A DNA stretch of 64,000 nt from Chloroflexota bacterium (GTDB lineage Bacteria > Chloroflexota > UBA11872 > VXOZ01), in contig JAPPLM010000032.1 in assembly GCA_028874195.1 (NCBI GenBank), forward strand, positions 55,539 to 119,538, read 5' to 3'. The translations under genes and the position numbers were made by a program. Shown piece after piece: positions 44,170-53,151 of the stretch. A model generated the notes under the pieces. It worked only from the letters and a program-made list of their open reading frames with translations. It searched no databases and had not been told where the DNA came from. The stretch's first letter is position 1. Each line of letters starts with the position of its first letter.

Positions 44170-45462
44170 ATGGCGCAACAAACAGTCGTACAGTTCACTG
44201 AGTCTTTGGATCTCTTCGCACACGCCCGCGACGTTATCGCCGGAGGATCGCAGACCAGCAGCAAGCGGCCCGGCGCTTATGCCCTTGGCGCTTATCCGAT
44301 TTACGCTGCTCGCGCCAGTGGCTCGCACATTTGGGATATTGACGGCAATGAGTATATTGATTATGTCAACGGCCTCGGCCCTATCGTGCTCGGCTATTGT
44401 TATCCGGAGGTGGATGCGGCCATAGCCGAGCAACTTGAAAAGGGCATCATCTACGGTCTCTTGTCACCCCTCGAGGTGGCCGCGGCAGACAGTATCATCG
44501 ACGCCGTACCCGCCGCCGAGATGGTCCGCTTTCTCAAAGGAGGCGCAGAGGCAAACAACGCGGCAGCCCGCATTGCCCGCGCCTACACCAAACGCGAGAT
44601 CATCCTCAACAACGGCTATCGCGGCTGGTCTGACGGGTGGAGCGCGAGCCGCAACGACGGCGGCATCCCCACGGCTCTAGAGCAAAGCATCAGACAGTTT
44701 ACGTTCAACGATCTCAATCACCTTGAGGACCAATTCCGTACATACGACAACCAGGTTGCCGCCGTAACCTTGGATGCGGCATCCATGGGCAAAGAGCCGG
44801 AGCCGGGCTACCTCCAAGGGCTGAACGATCTGGCGCACAGGCATGGCGCGCTTGTCATCTACGATGAAATCGTTACCGGCTTTCGCCTTGCCATGGGCGG
44901 TGCGCAGGAGTACTATGGCGTGACCCCGGACATGGCGACGTTTGCCAAAGCCATGGCCAACGGCATGCCGTTGGCTGCCGTCGTCGGCAGCAAAGAGGTT
45001 ATGCAAGCGGCGGAAAACCTCGTCATCAGCATCACGTATGGTGGTGAAGCGCTTTCGCTCGCTGCCGCGGTGGCTACGATGAATGTAATGCGCAAGGACA
45101 ACGTGCATGAACACCTCCATCGCACCGGTGAACTGCTTGGAGACGGCATAAACGCTGCCGCGCAGCGGGCCGGGGTAGCGCTGGGGGCTCATGGTTTAGC
45201 CCCCATCGGCGGGGAACGCTTCCTCGACGCTGCAGATGCCGAAGAAGAAGGCCTCATGTGGCGGTTCCTCCTCGCCGGTTTGGCCCAGCGCGGCGTGCTC
45301 ATTCGGCGCGGGGGCGTGAATTTCATTACGTTCTCGCACACGGAAGAGGACGTGGCGCAGACGTGTGAAGCCCTTGAAGATACCTTGCACGAACTCCGCC
45401 GCGTCCGCGAGAGCGGCCAGTTGGCGCGTGTTGCCAGCGAGACTGCTTCCATAGCTACCTAA
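44170..45462 (+). CDS. Class III PLP-dependent aminotransferase (GSAM-like)
   Basis: About 430 residues. The PLP lysine lies in ATFAKAMANGMPLAAVVG. IYDEIVTGFRLAMGG is the cofactor-contact Asp region. AGGSQTSSKRPGAY and RASGSHIWDIDGNEYIDYVNGLGPIVLGYCYP give the glutamate-1-semialdehyde aminomutase-like N-terminus. It resembles HemL but lacks heme genes beside it, so an omega-amino acid or similar aminotransferase is more likely. ATG 44170 is spaced well from GAGGAG; GTG 44167 is equally usable. It is coupled to the nitrilase gene. Confidence 0.82.
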   Translation: MAQQTVVQFTESLDLFAHARDVIAGGSQTSSKRPGAYALGAYPIYAARASGSHIWDIDGNEYIDYVNGLGPIVLGYCYPEVDAAIAEQLEKGIIYGLLSPLEVAAADSIIDAVPAAEMVRFLKGGAEANNAAARIARAYTKREIILNNGYRGWSDGWSASRNDGGIPTALEQSIRQFTFNDLNHLEDQFRTYDNQVAAVTLDAASMGKEPEPGYLQGLNDLAHRHGALVIYDEIVTGFRLAMGGAQEYYGVTPDMATFAKAMANGMPLAAVVGSKEVMQAAENLVISITYGGEALSLAAAVATMNVMRKDNVHEHLHRTGELLGDGINAAAQRAGVALGAHGLAPIGGERFLDAADAEEEGLMWRFLLAGLAQRGVLIRRGGVNFITFSHTEEDVAQTCEALEDTLHELRRVRESGQLARVASETASIAT

Positions 45463-45503
45463 ACCATGTGACACTTACCCAGGGGTACATCGTAACTACA
45501 ACC

Positions 45504-46313
45504 ATGCTCTTACCATCCGTCATAACCATCCACTTGGACCCCGTCTTGGTGCAAATAGGGCCCATTGCCTTTCGCTGGTATGGTCTGATGTACGTACTGG
45601 GGATCCTGGCCGGCGTTTGGACAATCCGCAAGTACGCTAACGAACGCGGCATCAATGACGATCAAATAAACACCCTCTTCTGGCCGGCAGCCATAGCGGG
45701 ATTTATCGGGGGGCGGCTCTATTACGTACTCCAGCAACCACTTGGCCCCTACTTGCAGCAGCCCTGGCGCATAGTTGCCACCTGGGAAGGGGGCATGGCG
45801 TTCTACGGCTGCATCTTTGGGGTGGTGATTGCGCTCTTGGTTACGTGCTGGCGCACTAACATACGGCTGTGGCCCGTGCTGGATGCGGCAGCCATACTTG
45901 CGCTTCCCGCGCAAGGCATAGGCCGCATCGGCAACATCGTGAACGGCGACGTTATCGGCTATCCGTCCGAGCTACCGTGGGCGTTCCTGTATACCCATCC
46001 CGCGACTTTCGCGCCGAGCACTACCGTTGCATACCATCCGGCGGCGGTCTATGAACTCTTGGGCAACGCCGTGATATTTGCCATTCTCTGGCCGCTGCGG
46101 CACCGCTTCCGCACGCCTGGGATGATTTTCGCGCTTTATCTGGTGGGATACTCCGTGGCGCAGATCATCATCTTCATCTGGCGACTGAACGAGATCGTGC
46201 TTTGGGAATTGAAGCAAGCGCAGGTGACCGGCATCATCGTCGCGACCGCCGGCATCCTGCTCGCGCTTTGGCTGCGCCAGCAATATCAGAATAGCAATGC
46301 TGAAACAGCTTAG
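45504..46313 (+). CDS. lgt: Prolipoprotein diacylglyceryl transferase
   Basis: About 269 residues from ATG 45504, which directly precedes the conserved LHLDPVLVQIGPIAFRWYGLMY-like start; an upstream start at 45468 adds 12 unsupported residues. Seven or so membrane segments are present. The Lgt signature GRIGNIVNGDVIGYPSELPWAF contains the essential Arg and Asn residues. It attaches diacylglycerol to the lipobox Cys of prolipoproteins. No lspA is in the window. Confidence 0.94.
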   Translation: MLLPSVITIHLDPVLVQIGPIAFRWYGLMYVLGILAGVWTIRKYANERGINDDQINTLFWPAAIAGFIGGRLYYVLQQPLGPYLQQPWRIVATWEGGMAFYGCIFGVVIALLVTCWRTNIRLWPVLDAAAILALPAQGIGRIGNIVNGDVIGYPSELPWAFLYTHPATFAPSTTVAYHPAAVYELLGNAVIFAILWPLRHRFRTPGMIFALYLVGYSVAQIIIFIWRLNEIVLWELKQAQVTGIIVATAGILLALWLRQQYQNSNAETA

Positions 46314-46351
46314 TTCTGGCCTGCGGCCAGGGAGGAGCCTTAGACGCTAGT

Positions 46352-47896
46352 ATGTCGAGAACTTCACGCACTCTACTTATACTCATTGTCTTCGTGGGCG
46401 GCATTTCGAGTTTAGGGACGGAGATAGCTTTATCCCGGCTCATCGCCCCGTTCTTCGGCACATCGCTCTTCGTTTGGGCGAACGTTATTGGGTTTACGCT
46501 GCTCTACCTGACAGTAGGCTACTACCTTGGCGGGCGCTTGGCCGACCGCTATCCGCGAGAAGAAGTGCTCTACCAGTTGACGGCGGTGGCGGCGGTTTTG
46601 ATTGGATTGCTGCCGTTTATCTCCCGCCCCATTCTGCAATACTCCCAGGTCGCATTCGCCACGTACTCTCTCGGCGTCTTCTGGGGCTCACTCTTGGTGG
46701 TGCTGCTGCTGCTTGCGGTCCCGATTACGCTGCTTGGTTGCGTTTCACCGTTCGCGATTCGGTTGTCCTTGGAAGATGGAGACGTGCGGCAATCGGGCAG
46801 CGTGGCGGGCCAGCTTTATGCGATTTCGACCGTCGGCAGCTTGCTCGGCGCTTTCTTGCCTACCCTCGTGCTGGTGCCAAACATCGGCACACGCAACACG
46901 TTCTTGACGTTTGCCTTCGTGCTTTTGGTCCTATCGATCATTGCATTGGGCAGACGCAAGCTCTACCCCGTTGTCTTCCTGCTCGTGCTGGTAGGGCTGG
47001 CAATTGTGCCGCAAGTGACGATCAAGCCTGCGCAAGATGGCGTTGTGATTGAAGAAGCAGAGTCCGCGTACAACTACATTCGCGTCATCGAGCAAGAAGA
47101 TGGCACGCGCCGGCTCGAACTAAACGAAGGGCAGGCAACCCACTCCATCTATCATCCCAGCCGGTTGCTTACCGGCGGACCGTGGGACTACTACCTTGTC
47201 GCGCCGTACTTTGCTCCCAACGTCAAAATAGACGACTTGCAGAACGTCCTCATGATTGGACTCGGTGCAGGTACGGTTCCCAAGCAAATGACAGAGATAT
47301 ACGGCCCCATTTCCATCGTGGGCGTCGAGATCGATCCCAGGATTGTTGACGTCGGACGCGAGTACTTTGACATGACGGAAGCCAACCTGGAGGTAGTCGC
47401 ACAGGACGGCCGCTACTTTCTCATGACGGATGATCGCAAATACGACTTAATCGGCACGGACGCGTACCAGCAGCCGTATATTCCCTTCCAGATGACCACG
47501 CAGGAGTATTTTCAGCACGTACGCGACCGGCTGACGCCAAACGGTGTTGCGGTCATTAATGTTGGGCGCACATCCACGGACTTCCGGCTGGTGCACACCA
47601 TCGCCGGCACGATGAAGGCGGTCTTCCCAAACGTCTACATTATCGACATTCCAGGAACCATCAATAGCATTGTCGTGGCCACGAACCAGTCCAGTTCGCC
47701 ACAGGACTTCCTCGACAACATACAACCCCTGCTCGTCAGCCAAGATGTTGACGACCGTCTGCGCGTGGTTCTCGCCGTAGCGTCGGAGCACTACCGCGAA
47801 CTCACCAACACGGAGACTCAGGTCTTTACCGATGATCTGGCCCCGGTCGAGCAGTTGATCCACACGATGATCCTCGACGTCGCCCAGGGAGGGTAG
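46352..47896 (+). CDS. Membrane-bound spermidine synthase-like protein (fused MFS)
   Basis: A 514-residue protein with about six N-terminal membrane helices (to roughly residue 220) fused to a spermidine-synthase-like domain. The latter begins near IRVIEQEDGTRRLELNEG and has the SAM-fold motif VLMIGLGAGTVPKQM followed by IVGVEIDPRIVDVGREYFDM. Soluble SpeE has D-G-x-x-Q-x-x-E instead, so aminopropyl transfer is not assured. Such fusions are widespread but uncharacterised. It follows lgt by 38 bases. Confidence 0.82.
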   Translation: MSRTSRTLLILIVFVGGISSLGTEIALSRLIAPFFGTSLFVWANVIGFTLLYLTVGYYLGGRLADRYPREEVLYQLTAVAAVLIGLLPFISRPILQYSQVAFATYSLGVFWGSLLVVLLLLAVPITLLGCVSPFAIRLSLEDGDVRQSGSVAGQLYAISTVGSLLGAFLPTLVLVPNIGTRNTFLTFAFVLLVLSIIALGRRKLYPVVFLLVLVGLAIVPQVTIKPAQDGVVIEEAESAYNYIRVIEQEDGTRRLELNEGQATHSIYHPSRLLTGGPWDYYLVAPYFAPNVKIDDLQNVLMIGLGAGTVPKQMTEIYGPISIVGVEIDPRIVDVGREYFDMTEANLEVVAQDGRYFLMTDDRKYDLIGTDAYQQPYIPFQMTTQEYFQHVRDRLTPNGVAVINVGRTSTDFRLVHTIAGTMKAVFPNVYIIDIPGTINSIVVATNQSSSPQDFLDNIQPLLVSQDVDDRLRVVLAVASEHYRELTNTETQVFTDDLAPVEQLIHTMILDVAQGG

Positions 47897-47975
47897 ACCG
47901 CCAGACCCACACAGCGCTTTCCGACTTCCATAAGTTGCGTTGTAACGGCGCGCTCCGCTATATCCCAGAATCAAA

Positions 47976-48009
47976 AAGCTAGCCGGTTCACGTGAGCCAG
48001 CTAGCTTTC
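47976..48009. terminator. Bidirectional terminator between the membrane spermidine-synthase gene and trxA
   Basis: AAAGCTAGC (47976-47984) pairs with GCTAGCTTT (48001-48009 region), with an extended inner stem GGTTCAC/GTGAGCC. A-rich and T-rich flanks make it symmetric, fitting its place between convergent genes. Confidence 0.8.
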
Positions 48010-48041
48010 TTGTTTAGCGAAAGTTTGGTACTTGCAAGTCT

Positions 48042-48380
48042 CTACGAGGCGGTCTGCAAAAGGTCGGACTCAATTGACTTGAGCAGTTGCGCCTTGGGTC
48101 GGAAGCCCACAACTCTGCCAACCTCCTGGCCGTCACGGAAGAAGATGAGGGTCGGAATGCCCTGCACGCCCAGACGCGTTGGCGTCTCCAGGTTGTCGTC
48201 AGTATTGACCTTGGCAAATACCACCCTGCCCTCAAGCTCATTGGCGAGCTCTCTGACGATGGGATCTACCATCTTGCAAGGGCCGCACCATGATGCCCAG
48301 AAGTCGACAACAACGGGCAGCGCAGATTCCGTTACGTCTTTCGTGAAGCTATCATCCGTCACCGTAATTGGATCAGCCAT
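48042..48380 (-). CDS. trxA: Thioredoxin
   Basis: A 112-residue thioredoxin. The redox motif WCGPC has Cys32 and Cys35. The typical VVVDFWASWCGPCKM, FAKVNTDDN, IPTLIFFRDGQEV and the cis-Pro (Pro in GIPT) are present. No signal peptide, so it is cytosolic. It is transcribed away from dnaA. The 231-base gap to dnaA shows no obvious DnaA boxes. Confidence 0.97.
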   Translation of the reverse strand: MADPITVTDDSFTKDVTESALPVVVDFWASWCGPCKMVDPIVRELANELEGRVVFAKVNTDDNLETPTRLGVQGIPTLIFFRDGQEVGRVVGFRPKAQLLKSIESDLLQTAS

Positions 48381-48611
48381 TGCTTCCTCTTTCTTGCCGA
48401 GCGGGAGTTCCTAGCGTAGTACATTCACTGCTTTCACTATGACAGAGATTCTAGTGAATATCAACCCTTGAAGCCCTCGGCTGGCCGATGTGCATCCCAT
48501 CGATCCGGCACGCAACGACAGGCAGTGAGACACGCGTAGCTTGCCCTCGGACCGCAGATTTGATAGCATGATCTCTCAGAGATGTAACCTCTCTCTCCTT
48601 ATCCCTTCTCA

Positions 48612-50000
48612 ATGTCTAGCTTAGACCCGCGAACGCTTTGGCAAACTGTCCTCGGCGAACTTGAACTAGAGGTGCCGCGCGGACAGTTTACCGCTTGGCT
48701 CCAAAATACCCATCTCATCGATGCCAATGGCTCTCCCTTTAGAGTAGGCGTGCCCAATACCTTTGCCAAAGAGGTGGTGGAGAGGAACTATCACGCTCTG
48801 GTAGAACAAATACTGGCGCGTCTCTGTCACCAGGAGGTCTCGGTCGTGTACGAGGTATCCTCATCCGCACCGGAGCCGGCGCGTCAAGTCTCAACCAGGG
48901 ACGGATCGGCGACTGCAGCATCTGCCGCCCCACAGGTTGAGCAATCGCGATTGTCGCGCGGCGCCGGCACACAGAGCATGGTCAACGCGAAGTTTACGTT
49001 CGATCGCTTTGTGATAGGCGTGGGCAACCGCTTGGCCGCGGCAGCCGCGCAAGCGGTGGCGGAACGTCCTGCCAAAGCGTACAACCCGCTCTTCATCTAC
49101 GGAGGCGCAGGTCTGGGCAAGACGCACTTGCTGCATGCCATCAGCAATGAAGTAATGCAGTCCCAGCCCGACTGCCATATTGTCTACGTCACGTGCGAGA
49201 CGTTCACCAATGAGTTCATTCGCGCCATCAAGAACAAGCGCATCGATGAATTTCGTGACCGCTACCGCAGCGCGGACATCATCCTGATCGATGACGTGCA
49301 GTTTCTCGCTGGCAAGGAGCAGACGCAAGAAGAGTTCTTCCACACGTTCAATGCGTACCATGAAATCGGCAAGCAGATCGTGCTTTCCAGCGACCGGCAG
49401 CCAAACAGCATCGAGACTCTCACGGAACGTCTGCGCAGCCGCTTCATTTGGGGATTGATCGCAGACATCCAACCCCCGGACCTCGAGACCCGCATTGCCA
49501 TCCTGAGCGAACGGGCCGAGGAGGAAGACGCAGTTGTCTCACACGAAGTCCTAGAGTTCCTGGCAACGCATCTCGTAAGCAACGTGAGAGAACTCGAGGG
49601 AGCACTGACGCGACTCTTGGCGTTTGCCAAATTGAACAACCAGGAGTCAACGCCGGAGTTGGCAATGGAAGTGCTGGACGGCTTGCTCTTCAATGTGCGT
49701 AAAGACGCCTTCAAGCCTGAACAGATTCTCAACGCCGTTTCCACACACTTTCGGGTACAGGTGGCAGATCTTGTCGGCCCCAAGCGTGATAAGACGATCG
49801 CCCGGCCGCGCCAGATAGCCATGTATATGATGCGAGAAGAAACGCAGGTTTCGCTGCCGGAGATTGGCAGAATTCTTGGTGGGCGCGACCACACCACGGT
49901 CATGTACGGCTGCGACAAGATCGGCAAGGAGCTGGAACAGAGCACCGAGCTACAGCAAGAGATCGCCAGCGTGTGGCACATATTGAGACCGGCACGGTAA
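48612..50000 (+). CDS. dnaA: Chromosomal replication initiator DnaA
   Basis: A 462-residue AAA+ initiator. Domain I (about residues 1-80) has LWQTVLGELELEVPRGQFTAWL, and domain II is a short Ala/Ser-rich linker. Domain III has Walker A GGAGLGKT at 164-171, Walker B ILIDDVQFLAGK and LSSDRQP (sensor 1). The C-terminal DNA-binding signature REETQVSLPEIGRILGGRDHTTVMYG is complete. It recognises TTATCCACA boxes at the origin. dnaN and gyrB are not adjacent and no origin-like cluster of boxes was found beside it. Confidence 0.97.
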   Translation: MSSLDPRTLWQTVLGELELEVPRGQFTAWLQNTHLIDANGSPFRVGVPNTFAKEVVERNYHALVEQILARLCHQEVSVVYEVSSSAPEPARQVSTRDGSATAASAAPQVEQSRLSRGAGTQSMVNAKFTFDRFVIGVGNRLAAAAAQAVAERPAKAYNPLFIYGGAGLGKTHLLHAISNEVMQSQPDCHIVYVTCETFTNEFIRAIKNKRIDEFRDRYRSADIILIDDVQFLAGKEQTQEEFFHTFNAYHEIGKQIVLSSDRQPNSIETLTERLRSRFIWGLIADIQPPDLETRIAILSERAEEEDAVVSHEVLEFLATHLVSNVRELEGALTRLLAFAKLNNQESTPELAMEVLDGLLFNVRKDAFKPEQILNAVSTHFRVQVADLVGPKRDKTIARPRQIAMYMMREETQVSLPEIGRILGGRDHTTVMYGCDKIGKELEQSTELQQEIASVWHILRPAR

Positions 50001-50358
50001 ACCGCTGCCTCGTTGACAAGGCCGACCGCATCTGACCCATACTACGAGCCTAAGGCCCGCCCGTTCCTGCCTCATTGTTGCGGCACCGCCGCGGACCTCG
50101 CACACAGCCACTCCCTTGCCCTTTGCGAGGGCGTTGCTCATCCCTCCCGACTTGCGCCTTTGCTAGACTCCCCACGCTGCCTGCCCGCGCCCTGTGTGCA
50201 CTCTCCCGTAATCTCGTCTATTCACGCCCGGACCCAAGCGGCACTATAGCGGCGCGCCAACTCTTGATCCGGTAAACTTGTGAAAGCCCGTCACGTACTC
50301 GATACCCCCATTGCTGAACAATAGCAGCAGGGTTCATGCCGTTGCACAAAAGGGTTCA
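50001..50358. other. Intergenic region downstream of dnaA; no gene seen
   Basis: About 358 bases between dnaA and rdgB. Only a weak 5-bp hairpin (50118-50132) and no DnaA box matches were found. No protein frame is supported. Confidence 0.5.
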
Positions 50359-50976
50359 GTGAAGAAATCGACACGTCCACTCCTCGTACTCGCCACAGGA
50401 AACCCCGGTAAGGTAGCTGAGCTTCAGCACCTCTTGCGGGGCGTTCCTATAGAGCCAGCAACCGCAACCGACCTCGGCCTCGCGCTGCCTGCGGACGAGC
50501 CGTACGCAACCTTTCTCGAAAACGCGAAGCACAAGGCGCTGTTCGTAGCGGAACAAACGCCCCTGCTTGTGCTTGGCGAAGATTCCGGGCTGGAAGTTGA
50601 CGCGCTGGGCGGGAAACCGGGCGTACTTTCGAAGCGCTACAGCGGACTTCAAGGAAATGCCGAGGACAACAACACGAAGCTGCTGCGAGAACTCCGAGAG
50701 GTGCCCCGTCCGCAGCGCATGGCACGTTTTCAGTGTGTAGCGGCGCTCGCGGCTGCCGGTAGGGTGCTGTTTACGGCAAGCGGCGCCTGTGAAGGGCTCA
50801 TTGCAGATGATCCCCGCGGCACCGGGGGCTTTGGCTACGACCCTTTGTTCTATTTGCCTGACAAGAACCGAACCATGGCTGAACTGTCAGCCGCTGAGAA
50901 GAACCACATCAGCCACCGCTCCCGCGCCCTTGAGAAAGTCATAGCGTTCATACGACAATATGCGTCAGATGCCTAG
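50359..50976 (+). CDS. rdgB: Non-canonical purine NTP pyrophosphatase (RdgB/HAM1)
   Basis: About 205 residues from GTG 50359, chosen for AAGGG five bases upstream; a start at 50311 would add 16 residues. Motifs are LVLATGNPGKVAELQ (substrate loop), LVLGEDSGLEVDALGG, PGVLSKRYSG, GTGGFGYDPLFYLPD and ISHRSRALEK. It hydrolyses ITP, dITP and XTP to keep them out of DNA. It is followed 89 bases later by an M24-like gene. Confidence 0.95.
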   Translation: MKKSTRPLLVLATGNPGKVAELQHLLRGVPIEPATATDLGLALPADEPYATFLENAKHKALFVAEQTPLLVLGEDSGLEVDALGGKPGVLSKRYSGLQGNAEDNNTKLLRELREVPRPQRMARFQCVAALAAAGRVLFTASGACEGLIADDPRGTGGFGYDPLFYLPDKNRTMAELSAAEKNHISHRSRALEKVIAFIRQYASDA

Positions 50977-51065
50977 GCGCCCGTCGAGGTGCCTTAATGG
51001 CTAAAGAAGGCAGTCGCATCCGACTAGCTCCGGCATAATAACAACTTTTCATGAGAGGAATACCG

Positions 51066-52169
51066 ATGGTTGATGAATTAGAAGCCAAACACGAACGCAT
51101 TGCCCAATTCCTGGCTGAACAGAGTCTCGACGCGCTTGTCCTCGGTCGCGTGGCGAATTTTGCCTGGGCAACAGGCGGGCGCGACGGTTTCATCATGATT
51201 GCTACCGAGCACGCCGGCGGCCACCTGATCTACACGCCCGATGAGAAGGCACTGGTGGCGGACCGCATCGAGATGCCGCGCTTTCAAAATGAAGAAGGCC
51301 TCGTGCCCCCGGCGTGGACTCCCATTGCGCCGTACTGGCACGTTGACCGGCCCCAGGTCGTGCACTGGAACACGGTCGCGCAAGGCAAACGCACCGGCAG
51401 CGACAGCGACATTCCGGGCGCGCAGAAGCTCACCGGCGATATTGCCCGGCTGCGTTTTCAGCTACTGCCGCAGGAGGTCGAACGCTATCGCGCGCTGGGG
51501 CAGGCAGCCGCACAGGCGCTCGAGTTGGTTGCCCACGAGATCGCGCCCGGCATGACGGAGCACGCCATCGCCAGCACTATCGCCGGCAAAGCCATTTCCC
51601 AAGGCATCCAAGCGGCACTAACGCTCGTGGCCACCGATGAAAGAATCTTCCGCTACCGGCATCCCATTCCCACAGCGAAGCAACTGGACAAGTACGCCAT
51701 GCTCGTGCTGTGTGCTCGCCGACACGGTCTGATTTGCTCAGTCTCGCGCTTGGTTCATTTCGGGGAAATCCCAGCGGAGATCCAGGCAAAGTCTGACGCG
51801 TGCGCGCAGGTTGACGCGGCATTCATTCTCGGCTCGGTGCCGGGCCGCCCCGCGCGGGATGTCTTTATCGAGGCCTTGAATGAGTACGCAAAGGCCGGAT
51901 TTGCGGACGAATGGCGGTTCCATCACCAGGGTGGCGCGTGCGGGTATGAGTCTCGCGACTACAAAGCGTCGCCCGTCAGCCAAGAGGTGATACAGTTGAA
52001 TCAAGCCTTTGCCTGGAATCCCAGTATTGCGGGCGTCAAGAGCGAGGACACAACCCTCGTGACCGCGGAAGGCATAGAAGTGCTCTCCGCAGCCTCTGCC
52101 GACTGGCCGATGATCGCGGTGGATTGGCAAGGCAAGACTATCGAACGACCTGCCATTCTGCAGCGATAG
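51066..52169 (+). CDS. M24 (creatinase/aminopeptidase P-fold) protein lacking metal ligands
   Basis: About 367 residues from ATG 51066 (GAGAGG eight bases upstream; ATG 51051 has no ribosome site). The N-terminal creatinase-like domain (ERIAQFLAEQSLDALVLGRVANFAWATGG) and the pita-bread domain (APGMTEHAIASTIAG) are clear. The two metal-binding Asp of aminopeptidase P should follow ALVLCARRHGLI but are missing there. A His in HHQGGACGYESRDY and one C-terminal Glu persist. Metal-free members such as creatinase exist, so the protein may be a hydrolase without metal or an inactive binder. Confidence 0.75.
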   Translation: MVDELEAKHERIAQFLAEQSLDALVLGRVANFAWATGGRDGFIMIATEHAGGHLIYTPDEKALVADRIEMPRFQNEEGLVPPAWTPIAPYWHVDRPQVVHWNTVAQGKRTGSDSDIPGAQKLTGDIARLRFQLLPQEVERYRALGQAAAQALELVAHEIAPGMTEHAIASTIAGKAISQGIQAALTLVATDERIFRYRHPIPTAKQLDKYAMLVLCARRHGLICSVSRLVHFGEIPAEIQAKSDACAQVDAAFILGSVPGRPARDVFIEALNEYAKAGFADEWRFHHQGGACGYESRDYKASPVSQEVIQLNQAFAWNPSIAGVKSEDTTLVTAEGIEVLSAASADWPMIAVDWQGKTIERPAILQR

Positions 52170-52181
52170 AACACAAACAGT

Positions 52182-53093
52182 ATGCAGCCAAGCCAGCCGC
52201 CTGAAAGGCAACCTGCGCAGACTGGCGCCACATCCGCAATCGAGTGGCGAGGTGTTGGGGCCTTCCTCGGCTTAGCCTTTGGCCTGACCTGGGGGATTTG
52301 GGGCGCCGTTTACCTTTTGGGCGGCCTGGACAACTTGCTCGTCTTTACCGTGGGCTCGCTGCTTGCCATGTGGGGGCCGGGTGTCAGCGCGATCTTCTGC
52401 AGCCGCTACATAACGCCAATGTCCGCGCGCGAGCTTGGCGTGCAGCGCGGCAACCTTGACCGCTACGGCAGCATATACATTTTCGTGGTACCTTTTCTCA
52501 TCGCGGCCATGGTCCTCAGCGTTGCACTGGGATTCCAGGAGATCAATGCGGCGCTTGAACCGTTGAGCAGCGAAATCGTAGACGAGCCTTATCCCTTTAA
52601 CGACCCAATTCTCGTAACGTTCGTCACCATTATCGGCAGTTTTTCGCTTGCGGCGCTCTTCAACAGCCTCTTTGCTCTCGGCGAGGAACTTGGTTGGCGC
52701 GGCTATCTGCTGGCGAAGTTTGCGCCGCTTGGCATGGGTCGCGCGAGCCTTGTCATCGGCTTGATTTGGGGTATATGGCACGCGCCGGCAATCTATATGG
52801 GCTATAACTACCCCGGTCATCCTTACTTAGGCATGCTCCTGATGGTCTGGTTCACCGTCGGGTGGAGCGTGATACTCACCTGGCTGCGTCAAGAGACAAG
52901 GAGCGTGTTGGCCGCCGCGTTTGGGCACGGCCTCATTAATGCAACCGCCGGCTTGCCGCTGCTCCTCTTGCTGGATGCCGACTCTCTCATTCGGGCGCCG
53001 CTCGGCGTCACCGGCCTTGTGCCGCTCACCCTATTGGCGCTTGTCGCCTTCGCCTTGCTATGGCGTCGGGAGCGCGTACAGCGCGGTCTATAG
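52182..53093 (+). CDS. CPBP-family intramembrane metalloprotease
   Basis: A 303-residue polytopic protein with about eight hydrophobic segments. The CAAX/bacteriocin-processing signatures EELGWRGYLLAKF (EExxxR) and LIWGIWHAPAI (FxxxH-like, with the second metal-ligand His) are present, together with FGHGLINA at a later helix. These act on prenylated or small membrane substrates; the target here is unknown. It starts 12 bases after the previous gene. Confidence 0.88.
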   Translation: MQPSQPPERQPAQTGATSAIEWRGVGAFLGLAFGLTWGIWGAVYLLGGLDNLLVFTVGSLLAMWGPGVSAIFCSRYITPMSARELGVQRGNLDRYGSIYIFVVPFLIAAMVLSVALGFQEINAALEPLSSEIVDEPYPFNDPILVTFVTIIGSFSLAALFNSLFALGEELGWRGYLLAKFAPLGMGRASLVIGLIWGIWHAPAIYMGYNYPGHPYLGMLLMVWFTVGWSVILTWLRQETRSVLAAAFGHGLINATAGLPLLLLLDADSLIRAPLGVTGLVPLTLLALVAFALLWRRERVQRGL

Positions 53094-53151
53094 TGCCGCA
53101 ACCGAACCAGGATCCACTACAGACTAGCACTCACTGCGCTTGCTTAGCTGC

